A DNA stretch of 64,000 nucleotides from Roseovarius sp. Pro17 (GCF_035599575.1 NZ_CP141179.1:3881001-3945000), one strand, 5' to 3'; counted from the first letter of the stretch, positions 1-9,952 are shown. Notes: generated by a model not told the origin, from the letters alone. Made by a program: numbers and translations.

Positions 1-224
1 TCGGGTTCGTCCATCAGGCCCTCGGCCATCAGAACGCGGTCGATGGGGGCGTCGCAATTCTCTTGCACGATCAACGCCAGCTCGGCGTCCGAGCGCGAAA
101 TCGTGCCAGTCCGCACGAGGTGGCGGCCCAATGCGCACAACTGATCGCCGTTCGCGGCACCCTCGCGCAGACTGGCAGATGCCCAGGACTGCGTGTCCAG
201 CTGCCGCAGTTCCGAGATGCCCAT
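1..224 (-). CDS. N-terminal fragment of unrecognised protein with an MshEN-like start (partial)
   Basis: The gene starts at the ATG whose complement lies at 222-224 and runs off the left edge, so only about 74 residues are visible. The reading begins MGISELRQLD. A GAAGGG ribosome-binding site sits about 7 bases upstream of the start. Residues about 35-74 contain the pattern LGRHLVRTG-TIS-SDAELALIVQ followed by DRVLMAEGLMDE. This resembles the short helical MshEN/GspE N-terminal module ('lower priority item, next item, raise one level' repeats) found before type II/IV secretion ATPases and before some glycosyltransferases. The remainder is missing, so the function cannot be assigned. It lies on the same strand as carA, downstream of it. 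Confidence 0.55.
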   Translation of the reverse strand, partial: MGISELRQLDTQSWASASLREGAANGDQLCALGRHLVRTGTISRSDAELALIVQENCDAPIDRVLMAEGLMDEP

Positions 225-305
225 GGAATACCCTTCGCCTTCAAGCCCAGCGATGAGTTTCGTTCATATCGGTTAACGGAACGTAAACAAATTTAGGGGA
301 AAACG

Positions 306-1469
306 TCACAAAACAGGGGTTTTAGCCGCCATGAAATCTGCGAAACGCTCGAAAAGGTAAAAACTGTCCTGTGGACCGGGGCTGGCCTCGGGGTGGTGCT
401 GGACCGAAAAGACGGGGCGATTCTCAATCGCGATCCCGCAGTTCGAGCCATCGAACAGCGACACATGCGTTTCCTTGACGCCCTCGGGCAGGCTTTGGCC
501 ATCAACAGCAAAGCCATGGTTCATCGACGTGATCTCGACCTTGCCGGTGGTGTGATCCTTGACCGGGTGGTTGGCGCCGTGATGGCCATGGCTCATCTTG
601 ACGGTTTTGGCGCCCAACGCGAGCGCCAGCATTTGGTGCCCGAGGCAGATACCAAAGATCGGCAGGTCTGCGTTCAGCAACTCCTTGATTACCGGCACGG
701 CATAGATTCCGGTTGCCGCCGGATCGCCGGGACCGTTCGACAGGAACACTCCGTCAGGCTGATGCGCCAGCACCTCTTCTGCGGTGGCGGTCGCAGGCAG
801 GACGGTCACGTCGCAGCCCGCGCTTGCGAGGCAGCGCAGGATGTTGCGCTTGGCACCATAGTCGATGGCGACGACCTTGTACTTGGGGTCGGTCTGGCGC
901 GGATAGCCGTCGGGCCATGCCCAGCGCATCTCGTCCCAGCGATAGGATTGCGCGCAGGTCACGTCCTTGGCCAGGTCCAGCCCTTCCAGCCCGGCGAAAC
1001 CGCGCGCCTTTTGCACCAGCGCGGCGATGTCGAAATTGCCCTCGGGATCATGCACCAACGCCACATGCGGCGCGCCCTGTTGGCGGATCGCGCGGGTCAG
1101 ACGACGGGTGTCGACCCCGCCCATCGCAATGCGCCCGCGCTGGACCAGCCAGTCCTGCAAGGTCTGCGTGCTGCGCCAACTGCTGGGCTCGGTCGGGTCC
1201 CATTTTACCACCATGCCTGCGGCCACCGGATCGGCGTTCTCGTCATCCTCGGCATTAGTGCCGGTGTTGCCAATATGCGGAAAGGTGAAGGTGACGACCT
1301 GACCCGCATAGCTGGGATCGGTCATGACCTCCTGATAGCCGGTCATGGCGGTATTGAAACAAAGCTCGGCCACCACCTCGCCCACTGCGCCAAAGCCGCG
1401 GCCGTAAAATACCGTGCCATCGGCCAGCGCGAGGCAGGCAGTGGGGCGAGGCTGGGGCGCGTGCGTCAT
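306..1469 (-). CDS. carA: Carbamoyl-phosphate synthase small (glutaminase) subunit
   Basis: This cytoplasmic subunit hydrolyses glutamine and passes ammonia to CarB for carbamoyl phosphate synthesis, feeding pyrimidine and arginine pathways. The product is 387 residues, the normal family length. The N-terminal half is the CarA-specific domain, with AMTGYQEVMTDPSY at about 41-54. The C-terminal half is a class I glutamine amidotransferase: nucleophile Cys275 lies in FGICLGHQ, and the His359 and Glu361 partners lie in HHPEASPG. carB is not in this window, so carA and carB are not adjacent on this side. The start is the first Met of the conserved frame. No clear terminator follows the stop. Confidence 0.97.
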   Translation of the reverse strand: MTHAPQPRPTACLALADGTVFYGRGFGAVGEVVAELCFNTAMTGYQEVMTDPSYAGQVVTFTFPHIGNTGTNAEDDENADPVAAGMVVKWDPTEPSSWRSTQTLQDWLVQRGRIAMGGVDTRRLTRAIRQQGAPHVALVHDPEGNFDIAALVQKARGFAGLEGLDLAKDVTCAQSYRWDEMRWAWPDGYPRQTDPKYKVVAIDYGAKRNILRCLASAGCDVTVLPATATAEEVLAHQPDGVFLSNGPGDPAATGIYAVPVIKELLNADLPIFGICLGHQMLALALGAKTVKMSHGHHGANHPVKDHTTGKVEITSMNHGFAVDGQSLPEGVKETHVSLFDGSNCGIAIENRPVFSVQHHPEASPGPQDSFYLFERFADFMAAKTPVL

Positions 1470-1674
1470 GGCGGCTCTCCGAATATGGGAATGGCGGGGG
1501 CAAAATCTGCGCGAAACTAAGGGCCGCGCCCCAAAGGGTCAAGGGCCAAGCGCCGGCGCCTGACGTTGCGGCAGGGCATCGCGCAGGTTGCCTTGGAGCG
1601 CCCTATTGGATAGGTACTCGGGCTTGTGACAAGGGCCGGGTGACCGGCCATCTCTGCGGCCAAGGGGTACCAAC

Positions 1675-2142
1675 ATGGAAACCACATTGCGCGACCGGAT
1701 TAATACGGCGCTTAAACAGGCCATGCGCGACAAGGATTCCGCGCGCCTCGCGACGCTGCGCCTGATCAACGCCGCCATCAAGGACCAAGAGATCGCGGCC
1801 CGTGGTACGGGCGGCGAAACCCAGCTGAGTGACGATGATGTGCTGGCGATCCTTGGCAAGATGACCAAGCAGCGTCATGAATCCGTGCGCGCCTATGAGG
1901 AGGCCGGGCGCATTGATCTGGCCGAACGCGAGCAGCAGGAGGTGGCCGTCATCGCCGAATACCTGCCCCGCCAACTGACCGCAGACGAGGCAGACGCCGC
2001 AATCGAGGCCGCCATACAAGAGACGGACGCGACATCAATCCGCGACATGGGCAAGATCATGGGCGTGCTCAAGGCAAAATACACTGGCCAGATGGATTTC
2101 GGCGTCGTCGGCCCCAAGATCAAGGACCGCCTGATCCAGTGA
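1675..2142 (+). CDS. GatB/YqeY domain-containing protein
   Basis: A 155-residue protein of the stand-alone YqeY family, homologous to the C-terminal tRNA-binding tail of GatB, the amidotransferase subunit that acts on mischarged tRNA. It begins METTLRDRINTALKQAMRDK and is largely helical. Conserved family features are the LRLINAAIKD segment (residues about 29-38) and the C-terminal stretch DMGKIMGVLKAKYTGQMDF. Length and layout match the family. It is divergent from carA, which starts 205 bases to the left. The role of stand-alone YqeY proteins is not settled; tRNA interaction is an inference from homology. Confidence 0.9.
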   Translation: METTLRDRINTALKQAMRDKDSARLATLRLINAAIKDQEIAARGTGGETQLSDDDVLAILGKMTKQRHESVRAYEEAGRIDLAEREQQEVAVIAEYLPRQLTADEADAAIEAAIQETDATSIRDMGKIMGVLKAKYTGQMDFGVVGPKIKDRLIQ

Positions 2143-2162
2143 CGGCCTCATTCACTGAATAG

Positions 2163-2186
2163 CTTTCATTGTTCCAAAAAATACTC
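2163..2186 (-). repeat. Copy 1 of a short dispersed intergenic element
   Basis: Read on the minus strand this is GAGTATTTTTTGGAA followed by CAATGAAAG. Near-identical copies occur at 14893-14915 and 43327-43349. This copy lies between the stops of the convergent YqeY and DUF2244 genes and has one extra T in the T run. Confidence 0.6.
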
Positions 2187-2224
2187 AGAGTCGTGCACCT
2201 GAAACACCCTGTTTGAGCAGTGTC

Positions 2225-2725
2225 TCAGGAGCCGCCCCGCGCCGTATTAAGCGCGCGACGCAACTCGTCAAAAAGCGCCTTACGCTCATCTTCGGACAGA
2301 AACGCGCCCAGCTCCACCTCGCGGCCTGATCCGCGCAGGGTGATGTAATAAGGGACCGGTCCGCCAGAAGGATAGATCTGCGCCTGCGTCCAGTAGGCGT
2401 TGCAATCCCATTTCTGAACGTCGCCACGCGGATTGGTGCGCGTGAGCGCCACCTCCTCAGCGTCGATCACCAGCGCTTCGTGCAGACGGCCCGCCGCATA
2501 GCTGCGCTCCAGCGCCCACCACAGCAGCACCACGGCCCCGGCGAGGAACGGCAAAAGGCCCCAAAGCACGACCGTACCCAGCAGCGGAAACAGCGGCAGC
2601 GATATCATGATGCACGTCACCAGCATAAAGCCGGCAAAGCCACGCCGTGGCAGCGAGCGATGTGGCCACATGTCGAGCCGCGTCGCGTCGGTGCCTGTCG
2701 CAGAGGGTGACCATTCATAGGGCAT
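2225..2725 (-). CDS. DUF2244 domain-containing inner-membrane protein
   Basis: A 166-residue protein with a short cytoplasmic N-terminus that starts MPYEWSPSA. Two closely spaced membrane helices follow at residues about 31-50 and 54-70, then a soluble C-terminal domain with IDAEEVALTRTNPRGD and a final helix DERKALFDELRRAL. This arrangement is that of the DUF2244 family, common in alphaproteobacteria and of unknown function. The gene is monocistronic on this strand and convergent with the YqeY gene. Confidence 0.85.
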   Translation of the reverse strand: MPYEWSPSATGTDATRLDMWPHRSLPRRGFAGFMLVTCIMISLPLFPLLGTVVLWGLLPFLAGAVVLLWWALERSYAAGRLHEALVIDAEEVALTRTNPRGDVQKWDCNAYWTQAQIYPSGGPVPYYITLRGSGREVELGAFLSEDERKALFDELRRALNTARGGS

Positions 2726-2892
2726 GGCAGCAATGTAATCTCGTCGGAGGGATTGAAAAGTGGCTGGCGTGCCATCGCGTGCTGTTTTGGCCGACAGAGT
2801 CGCACCAATCAGGGCGCTTTGTCCCGGCCGCCGAGAATTCGTGGGCTTCTCTGCGTCTCCTCCACGAAAATTTCGCCAGAAGATGCGGGATT

Positions 2893-3339
2893 TCAGCGCG
2901 TGTATTTTATGAAAGGCGTCAGATTGGCGATACGGTCATAGAGGTGGCGCGCCGTGACATTAAAATCCTGCGTCATCCAGTAGACTGACGGGCGGCCATC
3001 CGCATCGGCGGCAGCATAGACCGCCTCGATCAGCTTGCGCCCTACACCAAGGCCGCGAGCAGCAGGGTCGGCATAGAGGTCCTGAAGGTAGCAAACATCT
3101 TCGATCTTCCAGTTATGGGGATGGTAAATGTAGTGGACAAGGCCGACAGGTTGGTCGCCTTGCAGCGCCAGCAGGCCATTCTGGTTCGGGTGATCCTCGG
3201 ACAACATGCGCCTAAAAGAGGTCTGATACACCTCCTCGGGCACGCTTGTCTCGTAATACTCCAGATAACCGGTCCAAAGGCGACGCCACTCCGCCTCGTC
3301 AGCGGCGGCGAGGGGGCGGATCGTGATGGTATCGGACAT
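2893..3339 (-). CDS. GNAT-family N-acetyltransferase
   Basis: A 148-residue protein that spans a complete GNAT fold: N-terminal ITIRPLAAADEAEWRRLW, a central strand ending in VCYLQDLYADPAARG, and the acetyl-CoA pyrophosphate-binding loop RGLGVGRKLIEAV at about residue 95-108. The later part, WMTQDFNVTARHLYDRIA, matches the terminal helices of the family. The substrate cannot be told from sequence. It is downstream of nothing obvious on this strand and stands between DUF2244 and ecm. Confidence 0.88.
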   Translation of the reverse strand: MSDTITIRPLAAADEAEWRRLWTGYLEYYETSVPEEVYQTSFRRMLSEDHPNQNGLLALQGDQPVGLVHYIYHPHNWKIEDVCYLQDLYADPAARGLGVGRKLIEAVYAAADADGRPSVYWMTQDFNVTARHLYDRIANLTPFIKYTR

Positions 3340-3406
3340 GGTCTGCGCTCCGGCTGATTCTGCTTGCCGGTCAGTCTAGCCCATGCTGCCTGTTGGGCCA
3401 GACTCG

Positions 3407-5374
3407 TTATTCTGCTGCAACCGCGCCGGGATCTACCAGCGTGACGATGTCACGCATGATCGTGTTCAGCTCGAAATCCTTAGGCGTGTAAACGCGCGCG
3501 ACGCCCATCGCGCGCAGGCGTTTGGCGTCGTCTTCGGGGATGATGCCGCCGACGATGACGGGGATATGCCCCAGCCCTGCCGCGCGCATCCGTTCCATCA
3601 GATCCTCGACCAGCGGGATGTGGCTGCCCGAGAGGATCGACAGACCGACGACATGCGCGCCGTCATCGGACGCGGCGCGCACCAGCTCTTCGGGGGTCAG
3701 GCGGATGCCTTGATAGTCGATGTCCATGCCGCAGTCGCGCGCGCGAAAGGCGATCTGTTCCGCTCCGTTCGAGTGTCCGTCGAGGCCCGGCTTGCCGACA
3801 AGGAATTTGAGCTTGCGACCCAGCCGGGTAGAGGCGGCGGCAACAGCCTCGCGGATTTCATCGAGGCCCTCGGTCTTGTTCGAGGGGTTGGACGACACAC
3901 CCGTCGGGCCGCGATATTCGCCGTGCACGGCGCGCATTTGCTGCGCCCATTCGCCTGTGGTGACGCCCACGCGGGCGGCCTCGATCGACGCGGGCATTAT
4001 ATTGCGTCCCTCGCTGGCAGCGGCGCGCAGGTCCGCCAGCGCCGATTTGACGGCGGCGGCATCGCGCTGCGCCTTCCAGGCGTTCAGGCTGTCGATCTGC
4101 TGGGCCTCGACGGCCGGATCGACGGTCATGATGCCACCATCCGCGCTCATCAAGGGCGAAGGTTCGCCGGTGGTCCACTTGTTGACGCCGACGACAATCG
4201 TCTCGTTGCGCTCAATCCGATTGAAACGCTCGGCGTTGCTATCCACAAGCCGCGATTTCATGTAGTCGATGGCCCCGATGGCACCGCCCATCCCTTCGAG
4301 GCTGGACAGTTCGTGCCGCGTGCCTTCCTTCAGTTCTTCGACCTTGCGATCGACTGCCGGGTTGCCGTCGAACAGGTCGTCGAATTCCAGCAGGTCGGTT
4401 TCATATGCCAGAATTTGCTGCATCCGCATTGACCATTGCTGATCCCATGGGCGCGGCAGGCCCAGCGCCTCGTTCCAGGCGGGCAGTTGCACAGCGCGGG
4501 CGCGCGCCTTCTTACTGAGGGTCACGGCCAGCATTTCGATCAGGATGCGGTAGACGTTATTTTCAGGCTGCTGCTCGGTCAAACCCAGCGAGTTGACCTG
4601 CACGCCATAGCGAAAGCGGCGGAACTTGGGATCTTCGATCCCGTAACGCTCTTGCAGGATTTCATCCCACAGATCGACAAAGGCGCGCATCTTGCACATT
4701 TCGGTGACGAACCGGATGCCTGCGTTAACAAAGAAACTGATACGCCCGGCCAGTGCCGGGAAATCGGCATCCGGCACACGCGGCTTCAACTCATCCAGCA
4801 CCGCAATGGCGGTGGCGAGGGCAAAGGACAGCTCTTGCTCGGGCGTCGCGCCAGCCTCTTGCAGGTGGTAGGAACACACGTTCATCGGGTTCCATTTCGG
4901 CACGTTTTTATAGCAGTATTCGGCCACGTCGCCGATCATCTTTAGCGACGGTTTTGGCGGACAGATATAGGTGCCGCGTGACAGGTATTCCTTGATCAGA
5001 TCGTTTTGCACCGTACCTTGCAAGGTGCGCGGATCGACGCCCTGCTCCTCGGCCACGGCGATGTATAGCGACAATAGCCAAGGCGCCGTCGCGTTGATCG
5101 TCATCGATGTGTTCATCTGCTCCAGCGGGATATCCGCAAAGAGCTGGCGCATGTCACCCAGATGGCAGACCGGCACGCCGACCTTGCCGACCTCGCCGCG
5201 CGCCAGAACGTGATCGCTGTCATATCCGGTCTGCGTCGGCAGATCGAACGCGACCGACAAGCCTGTCTGCCCCTTGGCGAGGTTCGCGCGGTATAGTGCG
5301 TTCGACGCTGCCGCTGTCGAGTGGCCAGCATAGGTACGGATCAGCCAGGGGCGATCGGGGGTCGGATGCGACAT
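3407..5374 (-). CDS. ecm: Ethylmalonyl-CoA mutase (coenzyme B12-dependent)
   Basis: Converts (2R)-ethylmalonyl-CoA to (2S)-methylsuccinyl-CoA in the ethylmalonyl-CoA pathway of acetyl-CoA assimilation. The product is 655 residues from the chosen start MSHPTPDRPW; an upstream in-frame Met would add 27 residues that lack family character. The N-terminal catalytic barrel shows GLSVAFDLPTQTGYDSDH, which is MeaA/mutase type. The C-terminal B12 domain has the base-off cobalamin motif DGHSNG at about 532-537, with His534 as the lower ligand, then GLSILSGSH and VIVGGIIP. The name MeaA is also used for this family. ccr, the preceding pathway enzyme, lies on the other strand 2.8 kb away and shares upstream boxes with this gene. 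Distinction from methylmalonyl-CoA mutase rests on the single-subunit layout and MeaA-like sequence. Confidence 0.93.
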   Translation of the reverse strand: MSHPTPDRPWLIRTYAGHSTAAASNALYRANLAKGQTGLSVAFDLPTQTGYDSDHVLARGEVGKVGVPVCHLGDMRQLFADIPLEQMNTSMTINATAPWLLSLYIAVAEEQGVDPRTLQGTVQNDLIKEYLSRGTYICPPKPSLKMIGDVAEYCYKNVPKWNPMNVCSYHLQEAGATPEQELSFALATAIAVLDELKPRVPDADFPALAGRISFFVNAGIRFVTEMCKMRAFVDLWDEILQERYGIEDPKFRRFRYGVQVNSLGLTEQQPENNVYRILIEMLAVTLSKKARARAVQLPAWNEALGLPRPWDQQWSMRMQQILAYETDLLEFDDLFDGNPAVDRKVEELKEGTRHELSSLEGMGGAIGAIDYMKSRLVDSNAERFNRIERNETIVVGVNKWTTGEPSPLMSADGGIMTVDPAVEAQQIDSLNAWKAQRDAAAVKSALADLRAAASEGRNIMPASIEAARVGVTTGEWAQQMRAVHGEYRGPTGVSSNPSNKTEGLDEIREAVAAASTRLGRKLKFLVGKPGLDGHSNGAEQIAFRARDCGMDIDYQGIRLTPEELVRAASDDGAHVVGLSILSGSHIPLVEDLMERMRAAGLGHIPVIVGGIIPEDDAKRLRAMGVARVYTPKDFELNTIMRDIVTLVDPGAVAAE

Positions 5375-5796
5375 GGGCGGGCCTCGCGAGGTGGTAACAT
5401 TATTGCGCTTCGGCCCCACTATGCGAAAGATTGCGCTGTTGTCAATTCGCTGCATCGCGGCAATTTGACGTCGATCTGCGCAAGATGTTGCAGTTTTAGC
5501 GCTAACAGCCTCATCGCATTTATTTCGTGCGCCGCATCTTGTCCGAGGCCGATGCTGATATGGTTGTTACACTTTTCAAATCGCTGCTGGTCCTAGTCTG
5601 CTCTGGCCTCGCGCTGCGCGGCGCCGACGGCGCCGACGCCATTACTGTCGTCCAAACATATTGCACCCATGCCGCACATTCGGGCGGGATCGCTGCGCGA
5701 CGCCCTTGGTGCTGGCACGGCGGTCCTGCATGGCATAAAAGCCGCGCAAACGACACACCAAGGGTGCCGGTGGCATCTGTGCCACAAGGGGCCACA
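5375..5796. other. 422-base intergenic region between ecm and the DUF4239 gene
   Basis: No convincing gene lies here. An upstream in-frame extension of the rightward gene exists from 5527, but its translation lacks family character. The left part holds the ecm promoter and candidate operator boxes at 5398-5407, 5420-5426 and 5450-5464. Further half-sites of the type CTGC and GCAG lie at about 5476-5493. Nothing else is recognised. Confidence 0.6.
5398..5464 (-). promoter_or_regulatory. ecm promoter and shared operator boxes
   Basis: On the minus strand TTGACA (5440-5445) and CATAGT (5418-5423) are spaced 16 bases and form a good sigma-70-type promoter for ecm. Two boxes flank it: CATTATTGCG at 5398-5407 and CTGCATCGCGGCAAT at 5450-5464. 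Both occur again, with identical sequence, order and plus-strand orientation, upstream of ccr. TATGCGA also recurs. The long box has CTGC-N6-GCAA symmetry, as expected for a dimeric repressor or activator. Confidence 0.6.
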
Positions 5797-6591
5797 ATGC
5801 CAGGACCGCGCGAATTGCTTTACGATATCCCAACCATTTTCATTGCACTCGGTCTGTTGGCTGGGATGCTGGTCGCCATGATCATCGCCTATCTGATCGG
5901 CAGGCGCAGCCACCGCAACCAATCCGAAGAGGGGCGTAGTCAGACGACCGCCGTGCAAGGCTCGATGCTGGGCCTGCTGGCGTTGCTCTTGGGTTTTACC
6001 TTTTCGCTGGGCCTGTCGCGCCACGACGCACGATCAACTGCGGTAGTGCACGAGGCGAACGCCATCGGCACCGCATGGCTGCGCACCGATTTCCTGCCTG
6101 CCGATCTGCGCACCGTCGCGCAGGCCGATCTGCGCCGCTATACCCGGCTGCGGCTGGAGGCGGCCGAAGTGTCTGCCGATCAGCACCAGCGCCGTGCGCG
6201 CCTGATCGCCAACGCCGAGGCCGCATTTGGCGATCTGTGGAAACAGGCGTCGGAACATGCGGTGGTCAAGGGCGGCCCGTCGGCGGTCAGCTATGCCGCG
6301 TCCCTCAATGACATGATCGACGCGCTAGGCGCGCGGGATGCGGCAATTGAGCGGCACGTGCCGGAGATTGTCCTGTTTATGTTGTTCGGCACGTTTATCC
6401 TGTCGGGCGCGATGCTGGGCTTTTCGTCGGGTTTGGCCGGGACGTTGCCTGCGACGCCGGTTTATCTGATGCTGGCGCTAATCGTGCTATTGGTATTCAT
6501 GATCATCGACCTTGACCGGCCCCGCCGTGGACTGATCGAAGTGGATCAGCGGTCGCTGGCCGCCGTGTTGGCGGGGATGCAGCCGAAATGA
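5797..6591 (+). CDS. DUF4239 (bestrophin-like) membrane protein
   Basis: A 264-residue protein if it starts at 5797 (MPGPRELLYDIP), where AAGGG lies 6 bases upstream. A start at 5527 is possible but unlikely. It has two N-terminal membrane helices (residues about 10-32 and 55-72), a cytoplasmic helical domain with SRHDARSTAVVHEANAIGTA, and two C-terminal helices around 195-240 followed by DLDRPRRGLIEV. This is the DUF4239 family layout, distantly related to bestrophin channels. Its function is unknown. It stands between the divergent ecm and ccr loci, upstream of an acyltransferase gene in the same direction. Confidence 0.8.
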   Translation: MPGPRELLYDIPTIFIALGLLAGMLVAMIIAYLIGRRSHRNQSEEGRSQTTAVQGSMLGLLALLLGFTFSLGLSRHDARSTAVVHEANAIGTAWLRTDFLPADLRTVAQADLRRYTRLRLEAAEVSADQHQRRARLIANAEAAFGDLWKQASEHAVVKGGPSAVSYAASLNDMIDALGARDAAIERHVPEIVLFMLFGTFILSGAMLGFSSGLAGTLPATPVYLMLALIVLLVFMIIDLDRPRRGLIEVDQRSLAAVLAGMQPK

Positions 6592-6667
6592 GAGGCGCCT
6601 TGCCCTGCCGTCCGTATAAGGGGTCAGGGATTCGCGGGTCAGGGCGCGGCATTCACGAGGGGCTAGG

Positions 6668-8056
6668 ATGACATCCACGATTCATATGCCCCTTTGGGCG
6701 CTGCTGTTGCTGATCGCGTTTGCGGCGGTCACATTTGCCTCGCATTTTCTGTTTCCGTCGGTGCGCTGGTTCTTTCGCCGCCGACTCGAGCGGGCGGTGG
6801 CGCGGCTGAATACGCGTCTGACCCGCCCGATCGAGCCGTTCAAACTGGCCCGGCGCCACGACATGATCCTGCGCCTGGTCTATGATCCAGACGTGACGCA
6901 AGCCATCGTCGACTACGCCGCCAAGCATAAGGTGCGCGAGGATGTCGCCTTTGAAAAGGCGCGCAGCTACGCGCGCGAGATCGTTCCGAGTTTTAGCGCC
7001 TTTGCCTATTTCAGCTTTGGCACGCGGGTGGCGAACTGGCTGGCGCGCACACTCTATACTGTGCGGACCGGGCCGCAAAATGCGCAGATCATCGACAGTA
7101 TCGAAAACGATGCGACGATGATTTTTATCATGAATCACCGCAGTAATATGGACTACGTGCTGGTCACGACGCTGGCTGCGAAATCCTCGGCGCTGTCCTA
7201 CGCCGTGGGTGAATGGGCGCGCGTCTGGCCCCTCAGCCGTATCATCAAGGCGATGGGTGCCTATTTCATCCGCCGCCGTTCGCGCGGAGGGCTCTATCGC
7301 ACGGTACTGTCGCGCTATGTGCAGATGGCGACGCTGGGTGGCGTGACGCAGGCGATTTTCCCTGAGGGCGGGTTGACCGTGGACGGCATTGTGAAACCGG
7401 CCAAGCTGGGTCTGCTGTCCTACGTGGTCGAGGGATGGAAACCCGGCGGGCGCGACGTGGTATTCGTGCCTGTCGCGATCAATTACGACCGTGTGCTGGA
7501 GGACCGCGTGCTGATGGCGGCTGCCGCGCGGGGCAACCGGCGCTTTCGCGTGCGTAAATCGGTGATAGCCAAGGCAGTGTGGCGGCTGTTGTGGCAGCGG
7601 ATGCGCGGACGCTTTCAGCGGTTCGGTACTGCGGCAGTTGTCTTTGCCGAGCCTGTGAGGCTGAGTGATTATGGCGATGCGCCCGCTCTTGGTGATCTGG
7701 GCCACGACCTGATGGGCCGGATTGAGGCGGCAATGCCGATGCTGTGCGTCCCGATGGTGGCGCGCGCGCTTTTGCACCGCGATGCGCCGATGGATAAGGC
7801 TGCGCTGGTGGCCGAGGTTCAGGATATGCTGCGCAGCTCTGCCAGAACGACGCCGTTGATCCAAGATATCCCGACCGGTGTCGCGCAGGCCTGCGCGGCG
7901 CTGGAGGGCCGTGAGGCGATTGAGCAAAACGACGGCGGGTGGATCATGGCAGAAGGCGGTGCGCCACTGCTTACCTATTACGCCAATTCCGTCACGCACC
8001 TGCTGCCTGCCAATGCTGCGCTTGCACAGGAAATTTCTGCACCTGCTGGGTCATAA
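6668..8056 (+). CDS. PlsB/PlsC-type glycerophosphate acyltransferase
   Basis: A 462-residue membrane-associated acyltransferase for phospholipid synthesis. One membrane helix lies at residues about 8-28. The acyltransferase active site HX4D is His157 to Asp162 in NHRSNMD. The phosphate-binding block FPEGGLTVDG lies about 80 residues later. The length exceeds that of PlsC (about 250) and is nearer to the shorter alphaproteobacterial PlsB-like enzymes, so glycerol-3-phosphate acylation is as likely as lysophosphatidate acylation. It follows the DUF4239 gene by 76 bases and precedes ccr by 110 bases, all in one direction. Confidence 0.85.
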   Translation: MTSTIHMPLWALLLLIAFAAVTFASHFLFPSVRWFFRRRLERAVARLNTRLTRPIEPFKLARRHDMILRLVYDPDVTQAIVDYAAKHKVREDVAFEKARSYAREIVPSFSAFAYFSFGTRVANWLARTLYTVRTGPQNAQIIDSIENDATMIFIMNHRSNMDYVLVTTLAAKSSALSYAVGEWARVWPLSRIIKAMGAYFIRRRSRGGLYRTVLSRYVQMATLGGVTQAIFPEGGLTVDGIVKPAKLGLLSYVVEGWKPGGRDVVFVPVAINYDRVLEDRVLMAAAARGNRRFRVRKSVIAKAVWRLLWQRMRGRFQRFGTAAVVFAEPVRLSDYGDAPALGDLGHDLMGRIEAAMPMLCVPMVARALLHRDAPMDKAALVAEVQDMLRSSARTTPLIQDIPTGVAQACAALEGREAIEQNDGGWIMAEGGAPLLTYYANSVTHLLPANAALAQEISAPAGS

Positions 8057-8084
8057 AGTTACCAAAATTTACCCCCCGGCATTG

Positions 8085-8146
8085 CATTATTGCGTATGCG
8101 TGGGTATCTCCAAGGGCAGAAATATGCGATTCTGCATCGCGGCAAT
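8085..8146 (+). promoter_or_regulatory. ccr upstream region with boxes shared with ecm
   Basis: CATTATTGCG (8085-8094), TATGCGA (8124-8130) and CTGCATCGCGGCAAT (8132-8146) repeat the boxes found upstream of ecm. The long box ends 20 bases before the ccr start codon. A weak sigma-70-type promoter may be TTGCAT at 8082-8087 with GTATCT 16 bases on. I infer a common regulator for the two genes. Confidence 0.55.
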
Positions 8147-8166
8147 GATATGACAGGGAGGCCCTC

Positions 8167-9453
<1,287 letters not shown>

Positions 9454-9550
9454 GAATGACGCGTTTTGCGTTTAATCCGAGTTACAGATTTGATGCAAAA
9501 CACCCACAGCATTGAAAAGGTCTTTGCTGTCGCCACATCGCAAACAAAAA

Positions 9551-9585
9551 CCCGCGAATCGCTTAAACGGTTCGCGGGCATTTTT
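9551..9585 (+). terminator. Rho-independent terminator after ccr
   Basis: CCCGCGAA (9551-9558) pairs with TTCGCGGG (9571-9578), with further pairing inside, and is followed by CATTTTT. It ends the ccr transcript. Confidence 0.85.
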
Positions 9586-9692
9586 GTCACTAGATTGACG
9601 TCGCGTCATCAATAGCTTGCGCTGAATCACCCCGCCAAAACTGCGGGGATGGAAACCGCGAATTCTGTCCGCAATACTTGCATGCTAGGGTT

Positions 9693-9713
9693 GTGTTAAT
9701 GGTTATTTAACAC
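9693..9713. promoter_or_regulatory. Inverted repeat upstream of the LuxR locus
   Basis: A perfect inverted repeat GTGTTAA-N7-TTAACAC, 21 bases long in total, ends 17 bases before the small ORF that precedes the LuxR gene. Its size is like a lux-box operator, so autoregulation is possible. This is inference only. Confidence 0.4.
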
Positions 9714-9730
9714 CTATGGGTGAGGTTTGC

Positions 9731-9952
9731 ATGAAGAACGATTGGATACTCGAGGTACTGGCGGATTTACGCGCATATGCTCTTGAGCATGACCTGCCAG
9801 CGCTGTCGGAACAACTGGACGACGCCCGTGTGATCGCTGCGACCGAAATCGCGGCACTTGGGGATGAGCAAGGGCAAGGAAAGACCGCGCATGATCGCCG
9901 CCAAACAGTTGTCACCAGACGCGCTTTTGGAGAGGCTGGAAACAGCAACTGA
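9731..9952 (+). CDS. Small protein of unknown function overlapping luxR
   Basis: A 73-residue acidic, helical ORF starting MKNDWILEVLADLRAYALEH, with TGAGG 5 bases upstream of the ATG. An earlier Met 15 bases upstream is possible. Its last 62 bases overlap the beginning of the LuxR gene in another frame, so the two are probably translationally linked. The protein-like N-terminus (DLRAYALEHDLPALSEQLDDARVIAATEIAAL) and good ribosome-binding site argue for a real gene. The basic tail GKTAHDRRQTVVTRRAFG lies in the overlap and is less protein-like. Its function is unknown; a link to LuxR expression or activity is inferred from position only. Confidence 0.6.
   Translation: MKNDWILEVLADLRAYALEHDLPALSEQLDDARVIAATEIAALGDEQGQGKTAHDRRQTVVTRRAFGEAGNSN

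Noticed and set aside
393..1520. Long open frame on the plus strand across carA
   Set aside because: It is exactly antisense to the well-supported carA, is Arg/His/Gly-rich and lacks family character, a typical high-GC shadow frame.
5527..5796. Upstream 90-codon extension of the DUF4239 gene
   Set aside because: The stretch is not conserved-looking and the internal ATG at 5797 has a good ribosome-binding site directly before the first membrane helix.
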